Assembly (NCBI GenBank): GCA_965204155.1
Contig: OZ241971.1
Coordinates: 3,596,001 to 3,660,000 of the forward strand
Origin: UBA6522 sp965204155
GTDB lineage: Bacteria; Pseudomonadota; Gammaproteobacteria; Steroidobacterales; Rariloculaceae
Length of the DNA: 64,000 bases
Direction: 5' to 3'
The translations under genes and the position numbers were made by a program. The notes beneath the pieces were generated by a model. That model saw only the letters and a list, made by a program, of their open reading frames with translations. It had not been told where the DNA came from and did not search any database. Position 1 is the first letter of the stretch. The number at the start of each line of letters is the position of its first letter. Of the stretch, positions 44,647 to 52,984 are shown piece by piece.

Positions 44647-44764
44647 TGGTCGGGGTGAGAGGATATGACTCGCGGCTACGCCGCTCGGTCTTGTGGACCG
44701 CCCTTCGGGCGCCCAAAATCGCTGCGCGATTCAGTGAACCTCCGGACCCTGCCTCCCGAAGGCA
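44647..44764 (-). pseudogene. 3' half of a tRNA-Pro(CGG) split by a hairpin-rich insert
   Basis: On the minus strand 44764-44736 reads the anticodon arm TGCCTTCGGGAGGCA (loop TTCGGGA, anticodon CGG) and the start of the T arm (GGAGGTTC). After 67 foreign bases, 44668-44647 completes the T arm and acceptor with TCTCACCCCGACCA. The insert (44669-44735) consists of small perfect dyads: GCGGC-TAC-GCCGC, GCCC-TTC-GGGC and AATCGC-GCGATT. The 5' half (acceptor strand and D arm) is missing, so no functional tRNA can form. It may be an old integration scar or a palindromic mobile unit. Confidence 0.65.
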
Positions 44765-44860
44765 ATCGGCGAACTCTAACGTATTGATAGTAAAAGCATT
44801 CGGTAGGGTCTCCACAGCGCCATCTGCAAGTTGGAGCACGTTGAGGCACGTTGGTGTGGC

Positions 44861-44908
44861 GCAAGGGTGGGGCAGGCAGACTGCGGATATCGACATCCTC
44901 GTGGTTAT
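44861..44908 (+). repeat. Intergenic repeat, copy A
   Basis: About 48 bp starting GCAAGGGTGGGGCAGGCAGA; roughly 80% identical to 46209-46254, with the core TGCGGATATCG in both. It lies 90 bp before the DUF6152-like gene at 44998. Confidence 0.65.
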
Positions 44909-44997
44909 ATACCCATGGATCGCTTTGACTAATGGGCTGACTTATTTAGGATTGTATCCGTCCTTTAAAAAAGACATTTAGCAGGAATGTGTTAACG

Positions 44998-46050
44998 ATG
45001 AAAACGATATTTAACCTGGCCATGGCGGCAATCGCCGCCGCTCTTCCTCTGCAGGCGTCGGCGCACCATTCAATGGCGGAATGGGATAGGAGCAATGTCT
45101 ATGAGATGGAAGGAGAGATCGTCAATGTCGTATGGGCAAACCCGCACATACGCTGGACGATGAGGATTACGAACGACGAGGGTGAAGACGAACTTTGGAG
45201 GATGGCCGGAACCTCACCGAATCATCTTACGCGACGCGGTGTCACGGCGGAATTACTACAGGTCGGCGACGTCATCACTGTAGTGGGCTCGCCGTCCACT
45301 CGCCGTCCACTAAACTTTATCGTAAACAGCGCGCTCATGGCAGACGGGGCCGAGGTACTGTGGCGAGGACTCGGTCCTGCTGTCGATCCTCACTGGCCCA
45401 ACGCGCGGACCGTCATCGGCTCAGGGGAATGGGGAGTAGCAGAAGCGGCGAGCGCCGAGCCGAGAGGGCTCTTTACCGTATGGAAGTTGGCGAGTGTTGA
45501 GGGTTGCATTAATCGAGACTGCGATATGGAACCTCTATCTTTAACGCCGGAAGCTGAATCTGTACTGGCGACCTGGGACGTAGCCGACAACTGGGTCGTC
45601 CGTTGCCAGCGGCGTGGGATGCCCTCAATCATGGTGAATCCCTATCCCATGGAGTTCATCGATCAGGGCGACACGATTCTCTTCCGGATCGAGTTCGAGG
45701 ACAACGAGCGCGTCATTCACATGGCGGATGATATCGATCCGTCGACACAGCCGAGGAGCCATATGGGATTCTCCGTTGGCCGCTGGGAGAACGACAGCAC
45801 CCTCATCGTTGAGACGAGCCGCATGAACTTTCCATGGCAAAACACCTCAGGTGCGCCCATGAGCGAAGATGGCTTCGCGGTTGAGCGGTTTGCTCTTAGT
45901 GAGAACGAACTTCGGCTCAATTATGAGATCACGTTCACGGACCCGGGAACGCTGACCGCGCCTTCAACGAAGCGCCTGGGGTGGATGGCTGTTCCGGGCA
46001 TTGAGATACAAGAGATCCCCCTGGATTGCTCGGACGACGCGTATCTGTAA
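44998..46050 (+). CDS. Exported DUF6152-like protein, two-domain form
   Basis: 350 residues. ATG 44998 is preferred, with AGGA 11 bases upstream. The signal peptide ends ALPLQASA and the mature protein starts HHSMAEWDRSNVYEMEGEIV, then VVWANPHIRW, the signature shared by this island's proteins. Residues 20-115 form that N-terminal beta domain. After a linker (residues 145-200) comes a second beta domain with EFIDQGDTILFRIEFED, RVIHMADDI and GFSVGRWENDSTLIVET. The paired histidines at the mature N-terminus could bind a metal; this is inference. Function is unknown. It is followed by the sigma-factor operon in the same direction. Confidence 0.82.
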   Translation: MKTIFNLAMAAIAAALPLQASAHHSMAEWDRSNVYEMEGEIVNVVWANPHIRWTMRITNDEGEDELWRMAGTSPNHLTRRGVTAELLQVGDVITVVGSPSTRRPLNFIVNSALMADGAEVLWRGLGPAVDPHWPNARTVIGSGEWGVAEAASAEPRGLFTVWKLASVEGCINRDCDMEPLSLTPEAESVLATWDVADNWVVRCQRRGMPSIMVNPYPMEFIDQGDTILFRIEFEDNERVIHMADDIDPSTQPRSHMGFSVGRWENDSTLIVETSRMNFPWQNTSGAPMSEDGFAVERFALSENELRLNYEITFTDPGTLTAPSTKRLGWMAVPGIEIQEIPLDCSDDAYL

Positions 46051-46208
46051 GGGCGCCCGGTACGGCTGCTACTGTCGCCGAAAACTCGCGTCGAGGTCGT
46101 CGCTCCTACGTCCTTCGTTCAGCTGCTACCCGTTCTATGGGAGGGCTCGCCCGCTCTGGATGAATTTGCAATACAATTAAGCGACACAGATATTCGGAGC
46201 CCACAGCG

Positions 46209-46254
46209 GCAAGAATGGGCAGGTAGATTGCGGATATCGGCATCTCGCTGGTAA
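46209..46254 (+). repeat. Intergenic repeat, copy B
   Basis: Direct repeat of 44861-44908 with the shared core TGCGGATATCG. It ends 60 bp before the sigma-factor start, so both copies sit at promoter distance from the first genes of two transcription units. Confidence 0.65.
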
Positions 46255-46313
46255 CTGACCAGTGGGCGTCCTCGTTGAAGCTGAGTCGGGCCAGGGCAGC
46301 CAAACTGATCGAT

Positions 46314-46913
46314 ATGACGGATGGAAAAGACGCCAGAGGAAGCGAACGACGCGTGGCGTCGGTGTCGGAAACGTTCGTCGAGAACAGTCTGTTCCTGAAG
46401 AGATTCCTGGCGCGGTATTTTGCGAACGCTCAGGATATCGAGGATGTTGCTCAGGAAGCGTATCTTCGCGCCTTCGCGGCCGAACAGCAAAAGCACATCG
46501 AGCAGCCGAAAGCGTTTCTGTTTCGAATCGCAAGAAACGTCGCGCTCAACGAGCTGACAAGAAAATCCCGGCAGATCACCGACTTCATTGAGGAAGTCAG
46601 CGCGTCGGTTGTTATAAATGCAGAGGCTTCTACCGTAGAGGAAATTGAAGCAGAGGAGCATTTCGGACTGTATTGCGAAGCTGTGGCATCTCTGCCGGAG
46701 AAGTGCCGGCAGGTTTTTCTGCTTCGAAAGGTGCACGGGCTTGCTCACAAGGAAATAGCAAGCCGGATGTCGCTGTCCGTGAGCTCTGTTGAGAAGTACT
46801 TGCGTCAAGGCGTGCTGGCATGCAGGGCCTTGATCGACGAAAAAGAGAACGGAGCGCTTCGGGCAGGCGTTAACAGTCCGAAGCCACACTCAGGCACGAA
46901 GGATAGATGGTGA
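46314..46913 (+). CDS. ECF sigma factor (FecI-like)
   Basis: 199 residues from ATG 46314; a TTG at 46275 in the same frame is possible. Region 2 has FLKRFLARYFANAQDIEDVAQEAYLRAF and IEQPKAFLFRIARNVALNEL (given here as two pieces, each conserved), region 4 has LPEKCRQVFLLRKVHGLAHK and EIASRMSLSVSSVEKYLRQG. This matches the FecI type that drives TonB-receptor genes when released by its FecR partner. The stop overlaps the start of the anti-sigma gene. No regulatory site of its own could be read with certainty. Confidence 0.93.
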   Translation: MTDGKDARGSERRVASVSETFVENSLFLKRFLARYFANAQDIEDVAQEAYLRAFAAEQQKHIEQPKAFLFRIARNVALNELTRKSRQITDFIEEVSASVVINAEASTVEEIEAEEHFGLYCEAVASLPEKCRQVFLLRKVHGLAHKEIASRMSLSVSSVEKYLRQGVLACRALIDEKENGALRAGVNSPKPHSGTKDRW

Positions 46914-47986
46914 TGACAGATATCGTCGAATTTCCTGATCGGCGCCGCGTTGAACACGAGGCCGCCGATTGGCTGATCAAGCTCGACCGCAACTCAGAGC
47001 CATCGGCCGATGAGCTTGGAAACTTGCGTGAATGGCTCAGTCGCAGTCCGGTCCATAGAGAGGAGCTGGGCAGCCTCGCAAGACTATGGGGCAACATGAA
47101 TGTGCTCACGGAACTGGCAGTGCCGTTGGGAAATGCTGGAGTGCGCGCGAGAGCGACTCGCCCGGCCGATCGCGGCAGAATCGGAATGCGCGTTGCGTTA
47201 GCCGGGTTCACCGCCATGCTCATTCTCAGCGTCGCGGTCCTTGTCTCTGCCCTGAACCATGACGATTCATGGACAACAACCAACGGGGTGTATTCAACGT
47301 CAATTGGCGAGCAGCGGACGACGCAATTGGCTGATGGTTCTACCGTAATGCTGAACACGAACAGCCGAATTCAGGTCAACTACAGCCGAGAGTACCGCGA
47401 TATACAGCTCCTGCGAGGCGAAGCGCACTTCACGGTGACCGAGAGCGACGTGATCCCATTTCGTGTCTTTGCGGCGAACCGCCGCGTTGAGGCCGTCGGT
47501 ACGGCATTCGCCGTGCATCTGCGCGAGAGCGAGGTCGAAGTGACGGTCTCGGAAGGGAAGGTCGCGCTGGTCTCGCACGAGCCAGCAGGCGCAGACGCGA
47601 CAACGTCTGGCGTCGCCCCGGTTGAGGCGCTGCTGGGGACGCTCGAGGCAGGCGAGACGGTAATCGTTGCGGATAGCACGCCGGACGCCGGAAAAGAGGA
47701 TCTCATTCGACGGATAGAGCTCCCGAATATCGACCGGCTGCTTGCCTGGCGAGAGGGTCTGCTCGCATTTTCAGGCGAGTCGCTCGAGACGGCGGTCGAG
47801 GAGATCGGCCGGTACACCACGGTGAATATAGAGATTCCGGATCCTGCCGTGAGAGCGATCCGGATCGGCGGCCAATTCCCGGTGGGAGAAACCGATGCGA
47901 TGCTCTCCGCGCTCGAAGAGAACTTTGGGCTGCGCGTGCAGAGATTGAGCCGTGACCACGTCGTGTTGTCGGCGGCAGCCGAGTGA
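46907..47986 (+). CDS. FecR-like anti-sigma factor / signal transducer
   Basis: 359 residues. The cytoplasmic N-terminal part (AADWLIKLDRNSEPSADELG, FREWL-type motif as NLREWLSRSPVHREEL) binds the sigma factor. One membrane segment lies at about residues 96-116 (VALAGFTAMLILSVAVLVSA). The periplasmic FecR domain has TQLADGSTVMLNTNSRIQVN, LLRGEAHFTV and RVEAVGTAFAVHL, and the C-terminal end (DRLLAWREGLLAFSGESLET) contacts the receptor STN domain. Starts at 46907 and 46913 are both possible; the second forms an ATGA overlap. It links the receptor at 48036 to the sigma factor. Confidence 0.93.
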   Translation: MVMTDIVEFPDRRRVEHEAADWLIKLDRNSEPSADELGNLREWLSRSPVHREELGSLARLWGNMNVLTELAVPLGNAGVRARATRPADRGRIGMRVALAGFTAMLILSVAVLVSALNHDDSWTTTNGVYSTSIGEQRTTQLADGSTVMLNTNSRIQVNYSREYRDIQLLRGEAHFTVTESDVIPFRVFAANRRVEAVGTAFAVHLRESEVEVTVSEGKVALVSHEPAGADATTSGVAPVEALLGTLEAGETVIVADSTPDAGKEDLIRRIELPNIDRLLAWREGLLAFSGESLETAVEEIGRYTTVNIEIPDPAVRAIRIGGQFPVGETDAMLSALEENFGLRVQRLSRDHVVLSAAAE

Positions 47987-48035
47987 TGAACTGACTGAGA
48001 TCCGAATTGATCGGAATCTGAAAAGGGGGGGAATC

Positions 48036-51000
48036 GTGGGGCTGGCGAGAGTCCACTTTGAAGGCTCGAACCTGTTCTTCTGTCGCCTGGCCGATCGGTT
48101 GGTGCAAATCGGATCTGGCATCTATTGCGGTTTTCCCCTGCTCGTCTGTTATATCTGTGGTAAGGCCGCAACGACAGGGCTTGCCAACGTCTCGTGTAAC
48201 AGAGAGATTCGGAGGGGAATACGAGCAGAACGCTGCAGCAGGGCGCGCAACCAGGCAGTTGGCGTGGTATTGCTGATGGCAAGCCAGGCCGTCCTCGCTC
48301 AGGAGCCGCTCTACGACATCGACATTCCATCGCTGAACGCTGCGGAAGCGCTGAATGAACTGGCTGAGCAGACCGGCGCGGTGATGCTTTTTCCCTATGA
48401 TCTCGTCGTAATCCGACAGGCCAATGCGGTCGTCGGGCGGTTCACGTTGACGGGGGCGCTCGATGCGATTCTCGAGGGATCCGGGCTGTCGGGCGGGCTC
48501 TCCGATAGACGAGTCGTCCAGATTCTTATTGAAGAGAATACGGTAGTTGGACAGAGCGAGGCTTCAATTGAAGCTCCCATCAATCAAGGGGAAACGGAGA
48601 TGCTGAATAGTAACAGGACAGGATTTTGGAAGGGCCTGACGGCGACACTGGGTCTGGCGGCCGCTGCGGCCATTCCCGGGCAGGGGCAGGCGCAAGCCCC
48701 GAATGCCTCGGCAGTCCCTGCTACCTTGGAGGAGATCGTGGTCACGGCCCGCAGGCGGGAAGAACTCCTTGTGGACGTGCCAGTCTCCATCAGCGTATTG
48801 AACGCCGACTTCATGCAGCTGGAGAACCTAGTGGACACCAACGACCTCTACGCGGTGACGGCGGGCGTCGACTACGTTGAGATTGGCGGCAGCCGGTCAG
48901 GGTCGCTAACGACGATTCGTGGAGTCTCCCCCGGTTCCCAGGGCGCCCTCGCCCAGAAAATGACCGTCTTTCTCGACGGCGTGCCGATCGTCGGGAGCAA
49001 CGGGTCGACGTTCCAGTACCTTGATCTCGAGCGAGTCGAGTTGCTGCGGGGACCCCAGAGCGCGGCATTCGGCCGGGCGACGTTCGCAGGCGCGATCAAC
49101 TATGTGACGCGGGATCCCGGCGATGAGTTTGATGCCGCGTTCAAGATCATCGCTTCGGACCTGAACCGCACCCTCCTGGGCGCGAATTTCGACGGCCCGA
49201 TCACCGATACGCTGGGCTTCACCTTGGACCTCTACGAGGAGGACTTCGAAGGTCCCGACGAGTGGATCACGACCGACGGTCTCGAGGTAGGGGCCACGAA
49301 TACTCAGCATATCGCCGCCAAGCTGAAGTTCGCCCCGAACGATTTTTTCGATATGGAGCTGTCGGCTTCGTACACCGGGGCGGACGATGGTCAGTCTGCC
49401 CAATACTCGCTCCCTGGGGGGACGGCCCCTGCTTGTAACAACATCGTGCTGGGCAACATGCGCCCTTATGTGCAGGGTGAGTGGGACTGCGAGCTAGGCA
49501 CCGGACCGATGCCGGTGTTTAACGATCTCACTCAGGATGGGTTTGTCCAGGGAACTCCCGCCTACAATCAGGCGTTGTCGTACAGCGTGCTCGACCCGAC
49601 GGACACGCGGGAACGCCAAAGAATCGCCGGCGAGTTCAATTTCAGTTTCGACAACGGCGGTCTCCTGCAGGCGATCGTCTCCTCGGCCACGGATGAGTCG
49701 TTACGGTGGGCATCGCAAGGCGGCGTGGAGGGGCAGACGACCAACTTCAGAGGCATGTTCAATCCCATGTTGACCTTGAACATGGGCGTTCCAAGCGGCA
49801 GCGATAAGGAAAACTATCTGGACGTTCGCTGGATCTCCCCGGACGATTCGTCGCTGCGCTGGATGGTTGGCGCCTCCCATTATGAGTTCGAGTATACCTC
49901 GACGGTCTTCCTTCAATACGCCGGCGTCGCGTTTCCCGAGCTCGGTTTGGAGGACCTGGTCAACCGTGGCATGGCGTTTCTGCCGAGACGACGGACCGAT
50001 CAGGCCACGGAAGCAACCGGTCTCTACGGAAGCTTCGCCTGGGACATCAGCGATCGGACCACGGCCTCATTCGAAGGGCGCTTCCAGCGAGACAACAACC
50101 TGACGTTGGACGTCGTCAGCGGCAACACGGTGGATCAAACCACCGACTCGTTTCAACCGCGCCTGGCGGTTACTCACAGTCTCAACGAGGCCTGGTCCAT
50201 CTACGGCCAGATATCTCAGGGCACGAACCCGGCGGTAGCCAATCCGCAGATGATCGACCCGCTGGTACAGGCGGCGACTGAGGCGGCTTTTGCGGCGGGC
50301 GTCATCGATTTCACGGCCGACCAATTTACGTCAACCGACGAAGAGGAGCTGACAAACTATGAGTTCGGGATTAAAGGCAACGCGCTCGACGGACGGGTGC
50401 AATTAGCGGCAGCGATCTACGTCATCGATTGGCAAGACATGATCCTGGGCGAGAGCTTTTTCTTCGGCAGCACTCCTCCGGTCATGGGCAGTTGTGCCGG
50501 TGTGCCGGGTTGCTGGAACGACGGTAGCTTCGACCCCAACGGCGTGATCTATCCACCTACAACCTCCACACTCACGGGCGTACGGCTTAACTCGGGTAGT
50601 GGCGACCTGAAGGGCATCGAGTTTGAGGCGAACTGGCTCGCGACCGACCGCTGGTCGTATAGAGCGTCACTATCACTCCAGGACAATAAGTATGACGAGA
50701 ACTGCGATTTAAGTGCCGCCGGCAGGCAGCCCAGGGCCGGGGGAGGTTACGGCTTCGCTCCAGATTGCGTGACTGCAGGCGGCCTCCCCGGTAAGCAGGT
50801 CGCCGGCAACGAGATCGAGACCAACTCTGACGTCCAGGCGTCGGTCTCGGCTTCTTACACAGCGCCGCTCGCCGGAAACTGGCGATGGGGTGCTAATCTG
50901 GGCGTCCGCCACAAAGGTTCGGCATTTTATGACGTCGTCAATATAGCGGAGATTCCGGCAGTGACGACCGCGACAGGCCAGATAAACTTCAGTAACGACA

Positions 51001-51161
51001 ACTGGGAAATCATCCTGTTCGGCAACAATCTCACGGACGAGGATACGATAGTCTACATGCGAGAGTGGTTCGAACTCACTCTTCGCGGCGACCGAAACAC
51101 CTGGACCTATCTGCCCCGGAGGCCGCGGGAGATCGGTTTGCGGGTGAACTTTGCGTTCTAA
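48036..51161 (+). CDS. TonB-dependent receptor with STN signalling domain
   Basis: About 1,041 residues from GTG 48036, which follows a strong AAAAGGGGGGG. About 65 residues precede the first signal-peptide-like stretch (VGVVLLMASQAVLAQ). An STN domain follows (YDIDIPSLNAAEALNELAEQ, then RFTLTGALDAILEGSGL). Then comes a second signal-like stretch after an internal ATG at 48600 (GFWKGLTATLGLAAAAAIPG), the TonB box region TLEEIVVTARRREE, the plug (LRGPQSAAFGRATFAGAINY) and the barrel ending EIGLRVNFAF. The STN domain should signal to the FecR-like protein upstream. Import substrate is unknown; it is not closely like the sugar receptors of region 1. Confidence 0.93.
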   Translation: MGLARVHFEGSNLFFCRLADRLVQIGSGIYCGFPLLVCYICGKAATTGLANVSCNREIRRGIRAERCSRARNQAVGVVLLMASQAVLAQEPLYDIDIPSLNAAEALNELAEQTGAVMLFPYDLVVIRQANAVVGRFTLTGALDAILEGSGLSGGLSDRRVVQILIEENTVVGQSEASIEAPINQGETEMLNSNRTGFWKGLTATLGLAAAAAIPGQGQAQAPNASAVPATLEEIVVTARRREELLVDVPVSISVLNADFMQLENLVDTNDLYAVTAGVDYVEIGGSRSGSLTTIRGVSPGSQGALAQKMTVFLDGVPIVGSNGSTFQYLDLERVELLRGPQSAAFGRATFAGAINYVTRDPGDEFDAAFKIIASDLNRTLLGANFDGPITDTLGFTLDLYEEDFEGPDEWITTDGLEVGATNTQHIAAKLKFAPNDFFDMELSASYTGADDGQSAQYSLPGGTAPACNNIVLGNMRPYVQGEWDCELGTGPMPVFNDLTQDGFVQGTPAYNQALSYSVLDPTDTRERQRIAGEFNFSFDNGGLLQAIVSSATDESLRWASQGGVEGQTTNFRGMFNPMLTLNMGVPSGSDKENYLDVRWISPDDSSLRWMVGASHYEFEYTSTVFLQYAGVAFPELGLEDLVNRGMAFLPRRRTDQATEATGLYGSFAWDISDRTTASFEGRFQRDNNLTLDVVSGNTVDQTTDSFQPRLAVTHSLNEAWSIYGQISQGTNPAVANPQMIDPLVQAATEAAFAAGVIDFTADQFTSTDEEELTNYEFGIKGNALDGRVQLAAAIYVIDWQDMILGESFFFGSTPPVMGSCAGVPGCWNDGSFDPNGVIYPPTTSTLTGVRLNSGSGDLKGIEFEANWLATDRWSYRASLSLQDNKYDENCDLSAAGRQPRAGGGYGFAPDCVTAGGLPGKQVAGNEIETNSDVQASVSASYTAPLAGNWRWGANLGVRHKGSAFYDVVNIAEIPAVTTATGQINFSNDNWEIILFGNNLTDEDTIVYMREWFELTLRGDRNTWTYLPRRPREIGLRVNFAF

Positions 51162-51205
51162 GCGTCGCGGATTAGAACGAATTTCGAGCAGGAGTAGCCC
51201 TTAAT

Positions 51206-51515
51206 GTGAATATGCTCAGGCGCATGACAGTTGTCACCAGGCGAGCAGGTCAGCATTCAAGCCAACATGTTTGCAAACGGGCGACCGTACGGCCTGCTGC
51301 GTTCCCTCGAGAAGGAAGGGCTCTTGGTGGGCGAGGAGCTCTTTCGATACGATTGGGCTACCGGTATCGAACAGAGATTCCCGTCATTGGTTGGACGAAT
51401 CTTCACAATGAACGTCCTGGGTGGAGAAGAGAACGCGTCGTTTCGAGACGACACGACGATTCGAATCGTAAGGCGCAACGTCCAGTCGATTCTAGGCCTG
51501 GTAACCGAGGACTAG
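51206..51515 (+). pseudogene. Internally deleted DUF6152-like gene copy
   Basis: The start (ATGAATATGCTCAGGCGCATG) resembles the start of the gene at 52985, then jumps to a segment matching 53246-53350 at over 90% (SIQANMFANGRPYGLLRSLE, KEGLLVGEEL). The N-terminal domain between them is lost. The tail to 51515 (FRYDWATGIEQRF onward) is of unknown origin. The initial frame and the conserved segment are in different frames, so no domain can be made. Confidence 0.8.
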
Positions 51516-51524
51516 GAGATTCGC

Positions 51525-52799
51525 GTGAAGAAAAATAATTGGCGAACGAGCGGGCTCTCGATCGCACTTCTCTGCATCGTTGCTTTCGGCTGCTCCACCG
51601 ACAGGCCTGTTACCGGCGATGAGACATTCACGATCGTCGTGATCCCGGACACTCAAGCAATGATCGACTTCACGCGACAGGAAGCAGAAGGGTTTGCGAT
51701 CGACAGCGCCGACATCTACATCCAACAGATGCAACACATTGCCAGCGAGGGTGAATCGAACGGCGGTGACGTCGTGTTTGTCGCCTCTGTGGGCGACGTC
51801 TGGCAGCATGTAACAAGTAGCATAGACCCGGGTCATGAGGCGCGCGGAATTGGGTCGCGGGAAGAGGTCACCAGATGGGTCCAGCCTGAAGGGACCATAA
51901 ATTTTGAAATACCTAAAGCCGTTGAGGGCTATCAGCTGATCAGCGATGCGGAAATCCCTTTTGGCGTCGCACCGGGAAATCATGACTATGATGCCTGGTG
52001 GTTCGTCGCCGGAACCCAACCGAATGCGCGGGGGAATTATCCGGGACATGTTGGAGGCCTTAACAACTTCCGCGGAGCTTTCGGAAGCGATACGGACTTC
52101 TTCCGAGACAAGGACTGGTACGTCAGTGGATTTGAGGGTGGCGGCAGTAGCGCTCAGGTGTTTACTGCGGGGGGTTACAGATTCCTGCACCTGGCTCTCG
52201 AGATGCAAGCGGGCGATCACGTGGTTGAGTGGGCGCAGGGCGTCATCGATGACTTCCCCGGAATCCCGACAATTATCTCGACGCATGATTACCTGAATCC
52301 TCGCGGCGAGAGATTATTCGTTGTTATGGATCTGGCGTCGATAGATCCCGAGCGCAACAATAGCGCGGAGGACTTATGGCAGGAGTTCATTAGCAAGACG
52401 GATCAGATATTCATGGTCCTGAGCGGGCATCAACCGGGTCAGGCGATAAGAATCGACCAGAACGAATACGGGCATGAGGTTTATCAGCTACTGGCGAACT
52501 TCCAGTGGCGTGGCCAGTCTGCAGTCGATGCAGGCCAACCGGAGGGACGCGCTGCGGCTACTGGCGATGGCTGGTTTCGAGAAATGATCTTTCACACACT
52601 CGGCGCTAATCCAAGAGTCGACGTACGAACCTATTCAAGTTACTACGAAAGCTACTCGAGTGAATTGGATACCTATGCCGAATGGTACAAGGAAGCAGAG
52701 CAGCCAGAGATGACTGACGAGCAATTCCTCGCTGCGGACGAATTCACAATCGAGCTTACCGATTTTCGTAGTCGATTCGGCTTGCCGCAAGATCTTTGA
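51525..52799 (+). CDS. Calcineurin-like metallophosphoesterase, lipoprotein
   Basis: 424 residues. GTG 51525 has AGGAG eight bases upstream. The signal ends in a lipobox (IALLCIVAFGCS), so the protein is membrane-tethered. The two-metal motifs are TIVVIPDTQAM (D-x-Q in place of the usual D-x-H), VASVGDVW, APGNHDYDAWW, STHDYLN and VLSGHQPGQA. The family hydrolyses phosphate mono- or diesters, sometimes with sulfate or phosphonate side activity. It sits directly behind the signalling receptor gene and ahead of the DUF6152-like genes, which suggests that the imported compound carries a phosphate-like group, or that released phosphate is scavenged. Both are inference. Confidence 0.9.
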   Translation: MKKNNWRTSGLSIALLCIVAFGCSTDRPVTGDETFTIVVIPDTQAMIDFTRQEAEGFAIDSADIYIQQMQHIASEGESNGGDVVFVASVGDVWQHVTSSIDPGHEARGIGSREEVTRWVQPEGTINFEIPKAVEGYQLISDAEIPFGVAPGNHDYDAWWFVAGTQPNARGNYPGHVGGLNNFRGAFGSDTDFFRDKDWYVSGFEGGGSSAQVFTAGGYRFLHLALEMQAGDHVVEWAQGVIDDFPGIPTIISTHDYLNPRGERLFVVMDLASIDPERNNSAEDLWQEFISKTDQIFMVLSGHQPGQAIRIDQNEYGHEVYQLLANFQWRGQSAVDAGQPEGRAAATGDGWFREMIFHTLGANPRVDVRTYSSYYESYSSELDTYAEWYKEAEQPEMTDEQFLAADEFTIELTDFRSRFGLPQDL

Positions 52800-52984
52800 A
52801 GGGTTGAACGGAGCTGCTGTTCTCTGATGACCGCTTCTGGCCGAGGCTGTGTGAAAACGCAGTGATCTTTATAATACCGAGGTCTCAGTGGTGGGTTAAG
52901 CCAAATGAAGCGATTCATTGAAGGTGTTGCGGTTGAACTTTTCGTTCCAGGCGTCACGGATTAACAGTTAGGAGTAGAGCTGGT

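Noticed and set aside
44647..44764. Functional tRNA-Pro with an intron
   Set aside because: The 5' half (acceptor strand and D arm) is missing and the insert has no group I or group II features.
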